In this document: piece by piece, positions 12,636 through 23,885 of the stretch
Layout of the letters: each line of letters opens with the position of its first letter
Numbering within the stretch: position 1 is the stretch's first letter
Source: Typha latifolia
Lineage: Eukaryota; Streptophyta; Magnoliopsida; Poales; Typhaceae
Direction of reading: 5' to 3'
Assembly (NCBI GenBank): GCA_019914945.1
Contig: CM034108.1
Span: 1,002,001-1,066,000 of the forward strand
DNA length: 64,000 bases
The notes under the pieces: model-generated
What the model saw: the letters and a program-made list of their open reading frames with translations, nothing else
Databases searched by the model: none
Told to the model about the DNA's origin: nothing
Made by a program: the position numbers and the translations under genes

Positions 12636-12650
12636 AAACCCCTAAACCCT
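12636..12650 (+). promoter_or_regulatory. Telo-box-like motif in the TIM14 leader/promoter
   Basis: AAACCCCTAAACCCT, two plant telo-box-like units, lies just before the pyrimidine-rich first exon of TIM14. Such boxes are common in plant promoters of organelle and translation genes. A CT-rich tract (12725-12744) follows the GTACTCTC 5' UTR intron donor. Confidence 0.5.
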
Positions 12651-12907
12651 CTTCTTCTTGTTCGATGGTCTGTCCATCTCCATCTCTCTGTCGGGATTCG
12701 AAGCTCTCCTATTCGAATTAGGTACTCTCTCTCTCTCTCTCTCTGGATTTCAGATTTCGTAGGAATTGATTCCGACATATGTCGCCGTAATCTCGAGAAC
12801 TGATTCCCAAGTTATAATCTTGAGAGCAATTCCTAATTGCCTTTCAAACGTTGCAGTTACAGAACTCAGGGGTTGTTTTCTGGCGTCTTGGCTCGCCGAA
12901 TAAATTA

Positions 12908-14474
12908 ATGGTAAATATACTAGAATGCCTCAGTCCCGAGTCTTTTCTTGCGATTCCTGCTTACCATTATCAGTTGCTAGAAGTAAAGCCTCAATCCCGA
13001 GTCTTTTCTTGCGATTCCTGCTTACTATCATCAGTTGCTAGAAGTTTTTAACCTCAAAGTTAGATTTTTTTTTTCCAAGTTTCTTTTTTTCACATGATGT
13101 TCTTTTTTTTACATGATATACTAGCGTGCTCGTACATTTTAGCACTATGGGTCACGACTTCTTATTTTTCACGTATTTGCAAATTAACTCCTATTATTTT
13201 CATATATATTCACAAGAAACATTTCAGCAGGTATATCTCCAAATGTCAAAAGATGATGTTTTCTATAATAAGAGTACCATTTAGGTGCTCATATGCTGTC
13301 TTTTATCCAATGTTGATCGTGTGCTTGAGAATTGATGACTTTCTTGTGATAAGTCCATTGGTAGAAGATTTAACTTCTTTATGCTAATTGAACATTAACT
13401 ATCTTGATGCATTATTATTTGGGGTCATTGATCCGATATATTTTATCACCAGTTTGGTGTTGGTCTTATTCTCGGATAGATTTATACAGGGCAATCCCTC
13501 CTCGATATATATTGCCAATTTATTGTTGATAGTTTCAGCATTCCTCTTCAATAATATTATATTCTTCTGTTGCATGTCTACATGCGAAATAATTTCATAC
13601 CTCCACACTTGCTATCTGCCTCTAAATCTCATGTTCATATTTGACAATTCAAGCAATATAAATGCCACCTTTTGTTCCACGGGAATAAGGAATTATTTGT
13701 TCTTCTTTATTCTGTTCATCGGTTGGAGTAAAAATATTTTTCTTGGATCATATTTTCTTGTGGATATTGTTAACTCACAGTCTATTCTATAAACTTGTCG
13801 TTTGAGAGTGGGAGACAAAAATAAAAAATATTTAAATTCAAAAATGGGTGACATGAATTGAAACTATGACATTTTACTTTGATACCATGTTAATTCATCA
13901 ACTATTCTAAAAGTTTAAATTTAAGCCGGCAAGAAAATGATAATTTTGATATATTATATTTTAATCAGAGGTGTGTTTCACAATTTTCTTTATCTCTTTC
14001 CATTTCTATGTTTCTAATGGCTCAGGCATCTCCTTTAGTTGCAAGTTTAACTGTGGCAGCTGCTGCATTAGGAGGCAGATACATGATCCAGGCATGGCAG
14101 GCATTTAAAACTCGCGCAGCTGTTCCTCAGGTACGTAGGTTTTATCCTGGTGGATTCGAGCGGCAGATGACAAGAAGAGAAGCAGCATTGATCCTTGGCA
14201 TCAGGTATTGATTCCTTGATGCCTGTTAGGTTCTGTATTCAAAATACATATTATTCCTAGATTTATACTCAGTAACCAATGAGAGCTTTAGATCAAAATT
14301 TGGTTATTCTGTCTCAGAGAGCATGCCGCAATGGAGAAGATCAAAGAGGCTCACAGGAGGGTTATGATTGCCAACCACCCTGATGCCGGAGGGAGCCATT
14401 ATGTTGCTTCGAAGATCAACGAGGCCAAAGATATGTTGGTCGGAAAAGTGAAGGGTGGCTCCTCGGTCTTTTAG
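12908..14474 (+). CDS. TIM14: TIM14/PAM18, mitochondrial import motor J-protein
   Basis: J-domain co-chaperone that stimulates mitochondrial Hsp70 at the inner-membrane TIM23 channel. Exons 12908-12910 (only the ATG), 14026-14204 and 14318-14474 give 112 aa, the length known for Arabidopsis TIM14. Residues about 4-20 form the single membrane helix. The J domain follows, with HPD at 81-83 in [10 protein letters not shown] and the conserved EAHRRVMIA helix before it. The GT of the first intron follows the ATG directly. A second in-frame ATG at 14017 (ATG GCT CAG) abuts the acceptor and would give the same protein plus two residues. The 5' UTR itself is probably spliced (donor near 12721, acceptor near 12856). 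The 1.1-kb first intron is AT-rich and holds a 61-bp tandem duplication. Confidence 0.9.
12927..13045 (+). repeat. Two-copy 61-bp tandem repeat in TIM14 intron 1
   Basis: Copies start at 12927 and 12988. Both read GCCTCA(G/A)TCCCGAGTCTTTTC and continue through CAGTTGCTAGAAGT with only a few mismatches. A recent local duplication. Confidence 0.85.
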
Positions 14475-14990
14475 TTGTGGGGGAGATAGCAATAGAGGTT
14501 ACAATTAATTAATTCTTTTTTTAATGAAGAAAGAAAGCAGGATGAAAAAGAGAGTTGTAACTACTATGTCAAATTCTTTCCATACTTCTTGATTCATTAT
14601 ATTGTTAATCTTGGATTGCCAATTGTATTTCTGAACCTTCATCTGAAGGTGTTGATAGAAGCATGATTTGTTTTTATCCCAACTAATCAAAGTGAAGATC
14701 CTTAATATGCTTATCCTTTTCTACAAAATTGTCTAAAAAGTTTAGCAATACGGTTTATTAGACTTGTCTTGTTCGTCACAGTATATTATTAACAGCTAAA
14801 AAGCCCTCATACTTAAACTTCAGATTTATCCATATTAGAACATAAATTCATAACGTCATCATCTTTTCGAGAAACAGTGCATTGCAGGAACTACGTTGCT
14901 TGAATTAGATCACCAAGCATACATTAGACCCGCTAGTATGACATCTATTATATATATATATATAATATTTCTTACTACTATATTTTAAAA
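14475..14990. other. TIM14 3' UTR and spacer
   Basis: The 3' UTR part (14510-14680) resembles the 3' UTR of the cis-prenyltransferase gene (see findings). The rest is AT-rich with a short (TA)n at 14950-14964. Confidence 0.45.
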
Positions 14991-14999
14991 AAAATGGAT

Positions 15000-15275
15000 C
15001 TTATCGTAGAAACATCGATGATGTTATAGGTTCGAATTCAACCGCAAATAATTATTGTGGAGAAAATTATTTAGTGGTTTATTAGTTTGGCTCAACTATT
15101 TGACTCCGTTGATGATTCTGCAATGTAGTTGGCTTAGATGAGAAACTCAGCAGCATGACGGGTTGGAGCAAGTCTTGACAGTGTTTAATTTGAAGCAATT
15201 AATCGGCAACACACATGATTTAAAGCCTAGATTAGATAGCTTACTATATTGCTAAAAGCTTAGTGGAGCCTAAGT
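15000..15275 (+). repeat. Dispersed repeat family, copy 1 (possibly tRNA-derived)
   Basis: Starts near GGTTCGAATTC, which resembles an RNA polymerase III B box. It continues ATAATTATTGTGGAGAAAATTA, TTTAGTGGTTTATTAGTTTGG, TTTGACTCCGTTGAT, and ends in AAAGCTTAGTGGAGCCTAAG. Related copies occur at 36640-37050 and 54225-54375. No clear box A or tail is visible. Family unnamed here. Confidence 0.5.
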
Positions 15276-16150
15276 AAGGGCGTAAATGAGTCGAGCCTCA
15301 GCGAGTCGGCTCCGGCTCATGTTTGGCTCAAAATTACTTTCTAGCCTTATAATTCTATTCAGGCTTGGCTCAGCTCAATTCGAGCTGAGCTCGAGCTTGA
15401 TTAGATGATGAGGCAGTGGTGTACGTGGAAGCGTGGATGACAGCTTGCCAAAGAAGGAGTAGGAAACGGATGGAGGAGGAGGTCGGAGAAGGTGGTCAAT
15501 GGAGGAAAAGGAAGCTAACGGAGTGGAGGAAGAAGAGAAGGCCGACGCTAAGCCCAACGTCGATGGAGGAGGAGGTCATTAGAAGGAGATGGTTGATGGA
15601 GGAGGAGGTCACTGAAAGACACCGAATGAGATGGTTGACAAAGGAGGAGGAGGCCGACGGAGAGGAGAAGGTGGCGCCGTAGTGGCGGCTTGCTGATGGA
15701 GGCCGACGAAGAGGGAGGAGGTGGCGTCGTGGTGGCGACTTGTCGATGGAAGCCGATAGAGACGGAGGAGGTGACGACGACTTGCTGATAGAGGCCGACG
15801 GAGAGGAGGAGGTGGCGAGGGCTTGCCGATGGAGAGGAGGAGGCTGGGTGGGTGGGGGTGGGGTGAGGGTGGGCTGGTCGTGTAGGGTGAGACTATAGGT
15901 GGTGTGGTATGGTGGATGAAGGTGAGGGTGACAGGTGACAGGTGACAGGTGATGGGTGAGGGTGGGGTGGGTGAGGGTGATGGGTGAGAGTGAAGGTGAT
16001 GAGTCAGCTATCGAATCTATTGAGCGGAGCCTAGGTGAGTTGGTTCCAGTTCAAGCTCGGCTCGATATTAATTTCTAACTGATTTTAATGGCTCAGACTC
16101 AGCTCAGCTCTGACCGAGTCAAGTCCAAGCTGCTCTTCAAGCTCATAAGC
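15276..16150. repeat. Probable transposon remnant with GA/GT-rich minisatellite
   Basis: The outer parts (15276-15400 and 16010-16150) are rich in GAGTC, GAGCC and GCTCGG words typical of plant DNA-transposon or repeat ends. Between them lies G-rich sequence. From about 15640 to 15840 degenerate units of roughly 50-60 bp repeat 'GACTTGCYGATRGAGGCCGACGGAGA' (here degenerate), followed by GGTGAGGGTGA-type short repeats to about 16000. The open frame here (15416-15682) is low-complexity and not believed. No target-site duplication was established. Confidence 0.5.
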
Positions 16151-16458
16151 CTAAGTACTTCCATAACTAGAGAAGTTTGATATTTTGTCCGACCAATATC
16201 TACAACCAAAAAAAAACAGCTAGAGTCACATCCTTCTTAATTTTCTGGTAGTAGTAAAAGAGGAGATGAGGCTTCGTCCTGGAATCTGAACCTCGCCGTT
16301 CCGACAATACTGGCCGTCGGATTAGAAAAGGACGACGATAGGATGAACCACGAAAAAAAAATCAGAGCAGAGCTTATCGTCCTGTAAGAATTGATGTAGC
16401 ATCGTCCTTTCCGATTCTTTTGAATCCCAAAGCCAACGAAACTAAATCCCTCATTCCC

Positions 16459-16473
16459 AAAACCCTAAACCCT
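16459..16473 (+). promoter_or_regulatory. Telo-box motif before the cis-prenyltransferase gene
   Basis: AAAACCCTAAACCCT lies at the same relative position as the TIM14 motif at 12636. As in TIM14 it is followed by CCATCTC... and by an AGGTACTCTCTC splice donor in the 5' UTR. Confidence 0.5.
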
Positions 16474-16733
16474 CGTTTGCTTCCACGACCCTTCCATCTC
16501 TCCCTCCAATTCGACCTAGGTACTCTCTCAAGATTAGATCTCGTTTAAACCGGATTTAAATTCGATCTAGTCAACTTACTCTATTCTTCCAATTTCGAAT
16601 GAATTAGAGTGCAAAGGAAATTTGGCGTAGAAATTTCCTGGTCTTGTGCGCGAATTAGCAAGCTAAAGGAGGGAGCTTTTGGGGGAGAAGGAGCAGGAAG
16701 CCACTGCAAATTTTCTCCTTGGGTCCGGGGATC

Positions 16734-18429
16734 ATGCTCTCTCTTCTCTTCCCCACTCCATTCTTTTCCACTCGTCTACTCAAACCCAATGCCGCCTTTC
16801 CAAAGTCGTGTTCCTTCCCTGCTTCCGATCCGGAGCTCAAAGACAAGTGTACAGGAGGAAATAAAGTGCGCTGGGTACGCAAGAAGCTGCCGTCGAGGTT
16901 GCTTCCGGAATTGCTGCCGAGGCACGTGGCGGTGATCATGGACGGCAACGCACGGTGGGCCAGAGCAAGGGGCCTGCCGGTGTCGATGGGCCACGAGGCC
17001 GGCTACCGCTCCTTGAAGGAAGTGGTTAAGCTCTCCCTCCAATGGGGTATCCGTGTTCTCACCGTCTTTGCCTTTTCTTCCGAGAATTGGTTCCGCTCAA
17101 AGGTAGCCCTTTTATTCTCCTCCTCCTCCTCCTAACACTGATTTCGATCTACCTTATCGTTGTGGTCTCGTCTCGCCTCGTCTCGTCCATTGCAGGAAGA
17201 GATCGATTTTCTAATGATGCTGTTTGACAGAGTCCTCCGAGAGAACGTTAATGATTTCTTGAGGTATGAATTGTTAGTTAGTATGCTAATTGCGCACAAG
17301 ACCTCTAAGAATAATTATGTAGCACTTCTATCATGTATTGAATCATAGTGTCGAAAAGGTTCCAAAGTTAAATCATGCCATTTGTATGAGGATCAATTAA
17401 TGTCAAAGAGGTTGTTTCCATGACTTGAACTCGTGGTATAATTGGTTGTGTGAGCATAAAAATGAGAATGAGAACTCTTAAATGAGAAACTAATCTCTTC
17501 AATTCACTAAGTGGTGTAATAAATGCTTCAATTCCACATAGTTCATAGTCTCCTGCATTAATAGGTTTTCTCCATGAAATTTCACTCTTTATCTGCCCAC
17601 AGATGATACGTCTGAATTATATGCATTAGTAGGATATAACATTCATATTAATTTGCTATGGACAATTATTCTGATACTAAATTGATATAAGACAAGTAGA
17701 GGGAAGAGGATTTTATTAGTAAAGAGGGGTTTGGGACAAAAATAACTGAATTGTGCTGCTTAGATTTTTATCGAGAGTCCTCAGCTTTGATTACCACTCG
17801 ATATCGATGTGCAGTAAAACCATGCTAAGAGAGCCTCTTCTCTTAGATATTGCTGTTATATAGTATTGAATGTCATTTGAACATGGAAGATTTATATAGG
17901 TAATTAAAAACTTTGGCTGCTGTAAGAAGTCTATTCTGCAATGAAAATGTTAACAGCCTATTTTTGTGTTCTCATCAGGGAAGGAGTTCGAGTATGCATA
18001 ATTGGTGACTCCTCAAAACTCCCAATTTCTTTGCTGAAATTGGCTAGAGAAGTAGAGGAATCGACAGTGAACAACTCAGAGCTTCAATTAATTATTGCCA
18101 TTAGCTATAGTGGACGGAATGATATATTGCAAGCATGCCAAAAAATGGCCGAGAAGGTAAAGAATGAGTTGATCAAGCCAGAAGATATTACTGAGGCACT
18201 AATAGAACAGGAACTGGAAACAAGCTGCAGTGTGGAATTTCCTTACCCAGATTTACTTATAAGAACTAGCGGCGAGCTGAGGTTGAGCAACTTCTTATTA
18301 TGGCAGTCAGCATACACTGAGCTATTTTTTACGAAGACACAGTGGCCTGACTTTGGGGAAGTCGACTATCTTGAAGCTTTATGCTCTTTCCAGAACAGGC
18401 AAAGGCGCTTCGGTCAGCGAAATATCTGA
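16734..18429 (+). CDS. cis-Prenyltransferase (polyprenyl diphosphate synthase)
   Basis: Adds isopentenyl diphosphate units in cis to an allylic primer, giving neryl- or longer polyprenyl diphosphates. Exons 16734-17102, 17196-17263 and 17979-18429 join to 295 aa, a normal family length. Residues 1-60 are Ser/Pro/Arg-rich and look like a plastid transit peptide. Region I is [13 protein letters not shown] with the catalytic Asp70. Then come [21 protein letters not shown], and the IPP-binding [20 protein letters not shown] (region IV/V). The ATG at 16734 is the first ATG in this frame; the frame upstream opens only with TTG. The promoter, spliced 5' UTR and 3' UTR resemble those of the adjacent TIM14 gene. 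Chain length and product cannot be read safely. Confidence 0.92.
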
Positions 18430-18780
18430 CATCGGTGACAACCAACTTACCCAATTATGATACACTAGTATGTATGTCTTCATCTGGTATCGCGAGGTCC
18501 ATGCTGATTCTGGAATGTGCCACGTAAAGTTTTGGTCGTTGCAAGTTTGCACAGAGATTACAGTGATTTATTGGATGAAGAACAAAGCACTGTGAACTAG
18601 ACTTGTAACAATATTAGAAACAGATATATTTATTTATACAAACATAGATGCATTATACTGTTAATCTTGAATTCTCCAAATTGGAGGAATCGTCTTTTAT
18701 GTTCATCGAAAGAAATTGATGGAAGCATGATATATTTTTTTTCCTGTGAACAGTCTTGGTAATTTTCTTCTTGCTAGATG
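18430..18780 (+). other. cis-Prenyltransferase 3' UTR
   Basis: Non-coding. The segments around 18572-18680 (ATGAAGAACAAAGCA, GCATTATACTGTTAATCTTG) and 18716-18745 (TTGATGGAAGCATGATATAT) match the TIM14 3' UTR. Confidence 0.5.
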
Positions 18781-18832
18781 ATTTCCATAGGACAAATAGC
18801 TTATCAAAGTTTTCTTCTTCTTTTTCTAAGGG

Positions 18833-19053
18833 ATTTATACATTTCGCACCCCATATTATGTGGATATTACAGTTTACACCATGTTTTTCACTATTTTTAA
18901 TTTAACTGTTGATTTTTCTCTAATAAACTATTGTAAAACACATCAAGTAGGTTCTTTTTCTTTCTATCATTCGCTGAAAAATAATGATCAAATTAAAAAT
19001 ATTGGAAAGACAGGGTGTAAATGAAATAAACACATAGTATAGTGTATGAATGG
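18833..19053. mobile_element. Foldback/MITE-like element with long inverted repeats
   Basis: The left arm (about 18833-18912, TTATACATTTCGCACCCCAT... TTTTTAATTT) is an imperfect inverted copy of the right arm (about 18984-19053). The arms are roughly 65 bases, separated by a 75-base loop. This matches a non-autonomous DNA transposon (MITE). No protein and no confident target-site duplication. Related arm sequence occurs near 23090-23150 and 63712-63780. Confidence 0.55.
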
Positions 19054-20299
19054 AAAATTCCATGTTTCAAACCAAGTGAACAGCCGGTTAAAAGAATTTA
19101 CTTGAACTTATATGGAATTTCAGCTGTGATTGATAGTTTTCCCCTCTTAAGACAACAGTTAAATAAACTTTGGTCCTGTGGTCTTTTATCTACACTAATA
19201 GAATTTTGGGATTTCTACATACTTGCCAATAGAAAGCTTTCAAATATCATAATTATTACTATATTTCTTTAAAATATTATAATTGCCACCGAATTATTAA
19301 GCTGTTTTAAACATATCATTCAGTCAGTAAAATCTAACTAATCACAATTATAACTAAATATAGATTAGAAAAGAAAAACTATTTTACCGTTATATAAATT
19401 GCTTAAAGTTATTCGAAAGATATCTAATGTTGCTCGATATGAGAAGAAAATGAGCGATAAGTATTGTACACTCTACACTTGAAGAAGGAAGAGTATTTTA
19501 ATCTCTTACATATATTATTAAGTTTAATTACTATATGTTAAGAATATTCTCTAAAAGTGAAATTTAGTACAATTTTGATATTTAAAAGAATGTATTAATA
19601 ATTGTGATATCTTTAAAAAAAAATAGTAACATATTAATTGAGAAAAAAAGAAGAGCAAAAGCTATCAAACTCACTAGATGAGTAGATGTACATGCAAAGT
19701 TGAATCAAATCTGAAGCTCTGAGGAGTTAAACTAGCTAACAGTTAAGCCTCAAGTTATGTGGAAAACAACCAAGTCAAGATTGAGTTGGGACTTGTTAGT
19801 TGTTTGATGTTTCGCTTTCCCGTTAAGTGAAATGCCAAAAGAGTAGTCATTTCTGGATTGCTAGCACTTCAGATGAGAAAAAGGTCTAATTGGGTGGCTT
19901 TGCTTCACATAATAAACAATGACTTTTATCCCTACAATTAATTGACAAGACAAAACTTGAGTCTTGGAAGTAATTCACTTTGCCACATCGCTCATCCCTG
20001 GTTGAAGGAAATGAACTTGATCTGAATGCCGAAGTTTTTGACTGCAGTTCGCTGATCAATTCAGTTCTTCTCTTCTTTTGCTGAAATCGGATAGCGGTAG
20101 CAAAAATATAGTAATATCATACCACTCTGTGAATCACTTCTTGAGTCCATTTTAACTGCTAAAAGCTGTACATGGAGTTTAATTTCTAACCGTGACTACA
20201 AATTTGGAAACAAGAAGTCGTGATAAATGTGGAATTGTATCTTCTTCTTCTTCTTCTTCGTTTGTGTTTTTTTTAAGCCAATCGCACACGATACTTCCA

Positions 20300-21090
20300 T
20301 TATTTTTTTGACTTGAGCTTGGAAAACAAAGCTGACAGCAACGTACTGTTGTGCGATTGTAAAACTGAATCTTTTGTGAGACTCAGTTTACAATGATAAA
20401 AACAATTCTATCATGATCTCTTCAGACCTTTCAGAAATATATAAGAAACACTTATTAACTAGACAAGAAAATGAAAATCAAAGTAGATTTCTTGCTGAAA
20501 TTAAGAACAATGCTGGTTGTTTCTCTTCATAATTTCTAAGGCTGTAGAGTTTGATTTCTAAGCAAATAGAAATTTCGAATTTTACTTTTACTTTCCTTGA
20601 ATCTTGAGAATGAGAATGTAGGAGCGAGAAGATGTCGACGGCTATATTTCTACTATTCTTTTGACTTGAACTTGAGAAATAAAGAGGTAGATGGCAAACC
20701 TTACGTATTAGTGACAGCGAGTTACTGCTATGTCATTATAAACTGAATTTTTTTCGTGTTACGTATTAAAAGTGATAAAAAAATTTTATGATTAATGATC
20801 TCTTCGCGTCTTGTAGAAAAACCTACAATCACTAACTAAATAAGAAATTTCAAATCCAACAATTTGGAATTTTACTTTTACTTTTAGCTTACCGAGAAGA
20901 TGCAAATGGGTATATTTCTACTATTTTTTTGACTTGAACTTGGAAAGGATATTTCATGGCATTCATAAACTAAAAACTAATTTTTATATTACACGCTATA
21001 CGTGTTAAATTCACTTTTTCCAAATCTATGAAGTTAGTAAGAAAACTCAAATCCAAACAAGATATTTAGCTGAAATTAAGCAGCAGGGTT
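20300..21090 (+). repeat. Degenerate three-copy tandem repeat, about 270-350 bp period
   Basis: The phrase TTTTTGACTTGARCTTG recurs near 20306, 20658 and 20926. Each is followed by a diverged block with AAACTGAATYTTT-like text, and two are preceded by GGAATTTTACTTTTACTTT and GCGAGAAGATG / CCGAGAAGATG. Best read as an old local triplication. Confidence 0.5.
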
Positions 21091-21980
21091 GCCTCCGTTG
21101 GCGATGAAATGATTATATATTTCGATGAATAGTACTCATGGTCATATTATTCTTCTCCAAAACTTTCCCTCTCCCTGAAGTTTTGGATCTTGTTTGAATT
21201 TTATCAAGCATGCAGTTCTAATTTTCTCATCTTTCAATATTTTTCTTTTTCAGAAGAAGACTAATGGTTGTTGTATTTGATGACTATACTTTGAAAGTCA
21301 TATTTGCCATAGAAAAAACTAGTAAGGGATAGATAGGCATTCATAATTCTCCAGTAAAACAGTTAGTCTTCTAGGCATCACATCCGAATACTGTTAAATT
21401 AAATGACAAGAAGATATATCACACATTCCATTTTTTTCCCTCTCTTGTTAGCAACTTATCCTTCAGTCTGACAGAAAACCGACAAAGACATAAATGTTAA
21501 GGCTGCTATCGTTGTCTATCCATCATTGTCAAACATTACTATAACTTCACAAAGAAAATATTCACCACCAACAAAGAAAAAGACTTGTATAAGATTTCTT
21601 TTGCTTCTTAGTTAAATGCAACTATATATATTGTCCACTATTTCTAGGTCTAAAGCCACCATTATAGACTGCATCAGATTAATTGTAGGTCTCTCGAATA
21701 GTTTTCACTCGTTCTGAACATCTGAAATCGTAAATCTTACTATGGCTTGCATTCTTATATTCCCAATATTATTGATGATCTTAAAGCAAAAATTAAAAAA
21801 TGTTCCAAAATTTGGTATATTGCCTCGTCGGTCAAAATTAATTCAAAAAACTCATAATATTTATGAGTGAGTGAAAGATGAAGATGTTACAAATAGATTT
21901 GTTGCAAGAGAAAATTAATTAACATAAGTTGATGAAGATTGGATACTTTTTTTAAATTTAGGGGCTCCCTTTGTCTGTAA

Positions 21981-22026
<46 letters not shown>
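21981..22026 (+). repeat. (AT)n microsatellite
   Basis: About 22 uninterrupted TA units. Confidence 0.9.
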
Positions 22027-22029
<3 letters not shown>

Positions 22030-23723
22030 TCCTATAAAATATCTTATCAATTGATTTGGTTATATACTTCTAATTTCGAGCGGATTCTAAGCTCAGCTAC
22101 AATGTTGGTGGCCCAACTATACGGAGGTTATTTTCTCTCCATTTGAACATCAAAGATTATTCAAAGCTATTTTATTCATGTGGTCATAATATTATTAATT
22201 ACATATGTCATCATCTAAGTAAATTATATTAATTTATCCTCAATTTTTTCTTTAGGACATTTTAGGAGGGACGAATTTTCATAGAGTCCCAATCTCTTCG
22301 ACAATAATTGGTTTGAGGCTAAACTCTAAATTTAATTAGTTAATATTATTTTTCAGTCTTAATTTTTAGATACCGAACTTAGTTAAATATAAAAAAAAAA
22401 TTAAATATTTAATTGCTGAATTAGATTAGAAATCCCTCGAACAGTTCAAAAAGAGTTACTAAATTCAAAGCAAACAAGAACGCTATCTCAATATTGTGAC
22501 AAATTAATCCACTTCCAAAGTTTCCACCGTGGGAACGTTTTAATTATTTTCGTTTACTTTTTTAACTCCAAAAAAGTTCTATTTGGTGTTACATTCGAAC
22601 AGCATCTATGAACAAGATCGGGGTTGTAGGAACCTTCCTAACTTTTCTTGGCACGTGCCATGGATAGAAGCATATGTCAACGTTGTGACTTTATTTTCTG
22701 CAGACCTAGTAGCAGGAATGTAGTGTGTCCGACTACTTGGCACTCCACGATTGGGTGCTGCGCCGTAAGCTTGGAATTGTAGACGATCTGTCGCTGTCTC
22801 AGCACTGGAAAGTACAGACGAGCAGCTTTAATTACAATTTGAACCTTATATTTATGTAAATTTAAGTTGTATGAATACGTTTGGACTTATTATCAGAAAA
22901 CACCCTATGTTATCTATGGCCGAGGAAGATGTATCAATAAAAGAATAAAAGAGCATTTTCTAACCCTATTAAAGGACTCTCTTAAAAGACAATGAGAGGG
23001 TCTTTTCAGAAAAAATAATTAGATTGATTCTATTTTGGAGAACGTGAGGTGTTTTAGAGAATATAAAATCTAAAAACATTAAGCTTGAAAAATAGGGCGT
23101 GAATGATAAATTTATGAAAAATATAGGCTGTGAAATGTAAAAGTATCTATAAAAGGAATGAGATATTCACATATTTCCAAATACCATAATTAACACTTAA
23201 ATTACTAATATAGTAACAGACTATTATTAAAAGTTCATAAACAGATTTAAATAACTAAAATACCCCTATTTTAATTTAAAGATATATTTTGTTATACTAT
23301 AATATTTTCAATCATTTTTTATTATGCATACAAGGGCAAAATAGTTTTTTATTTTAGAAAATGTATATATAAATTGTGTTTTAATCATGATTAATTAGAT
23401 TTAATTAAAATGATGTTTTTGAATTAGCAGAATAATTTAATGATATTTGTGATATTTTAAAATGTTCAGTGGCAATAAGTAAAAATCTCAAAAAGAATAG
23501 GATCAGTAGAGGCGGCAAGAATTCCGCCGGTCAAATGTCACAAAAGTTGAAGACGTTATTGGGTTGACTTGGCACGTTACTCTAAAATGTTTTCCAAAGT
23601 TTCCACGTCATGTGATCCATCGAGTCGTCCAGTAAGATCTCTCCACAAACTCTTATAGAGCTTGTCTCATATCCATGTCCTTTCCTTGGCTTGAAGCAGC
23701 CTTCAGCAAAGGAGAAGAATATA

Positions 23724-23734
23724 TTATATATATA
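23724..23734 (+). promoter_or_regulatory. Candidate TATA box of the NAC gene
   Basis: TTATATATATA lies about 150 bases before the ATG. The leader would be about 120 bases. The surrounding AT-rich DNA lowers confidence. Confidence 0.35.
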
Positions 23735-23885
23735 ACGACATAGAGAGTTCAAAGCAAATAAGTTTACCATCAATAGCGTTTTGTTAGTTAGTCAGTTATA
23801 TACACAAAGCCTTTGATGCTTTACATGAACATAGAAGCATAGAATTGCAAGGAATTGAAGGGAAGGAAGGAAGAGGGAGGAGAAG

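Larger units (their letters stand above)
19054..23700. other. Gene-free region of about 4.6 kb
   Basis: AT-rich DNA with frequent stops in all frames. It contains a three-copy degenerate tandem repeat (20300-21090), an (AT)n microsatellite (21981-22026) and a foldback-arm fragment near 23090-23150. No gene, LTR pair or transposase frame is seen. Confidence 0.55.

Noticed and set aside
13094..13792. Hydrophobic plus-strand frames (97 and 134 codons) inside TIM14 intron 1
   Set aside because: They lie in an AT-rich intron; the hydrophobic appearance follows from T-rich codons and they lack homology.
15416..15682. 88-codon Glu/Arg-rich frame
   Set aside because: Product of a GA-rich repeat, not a protein gene.
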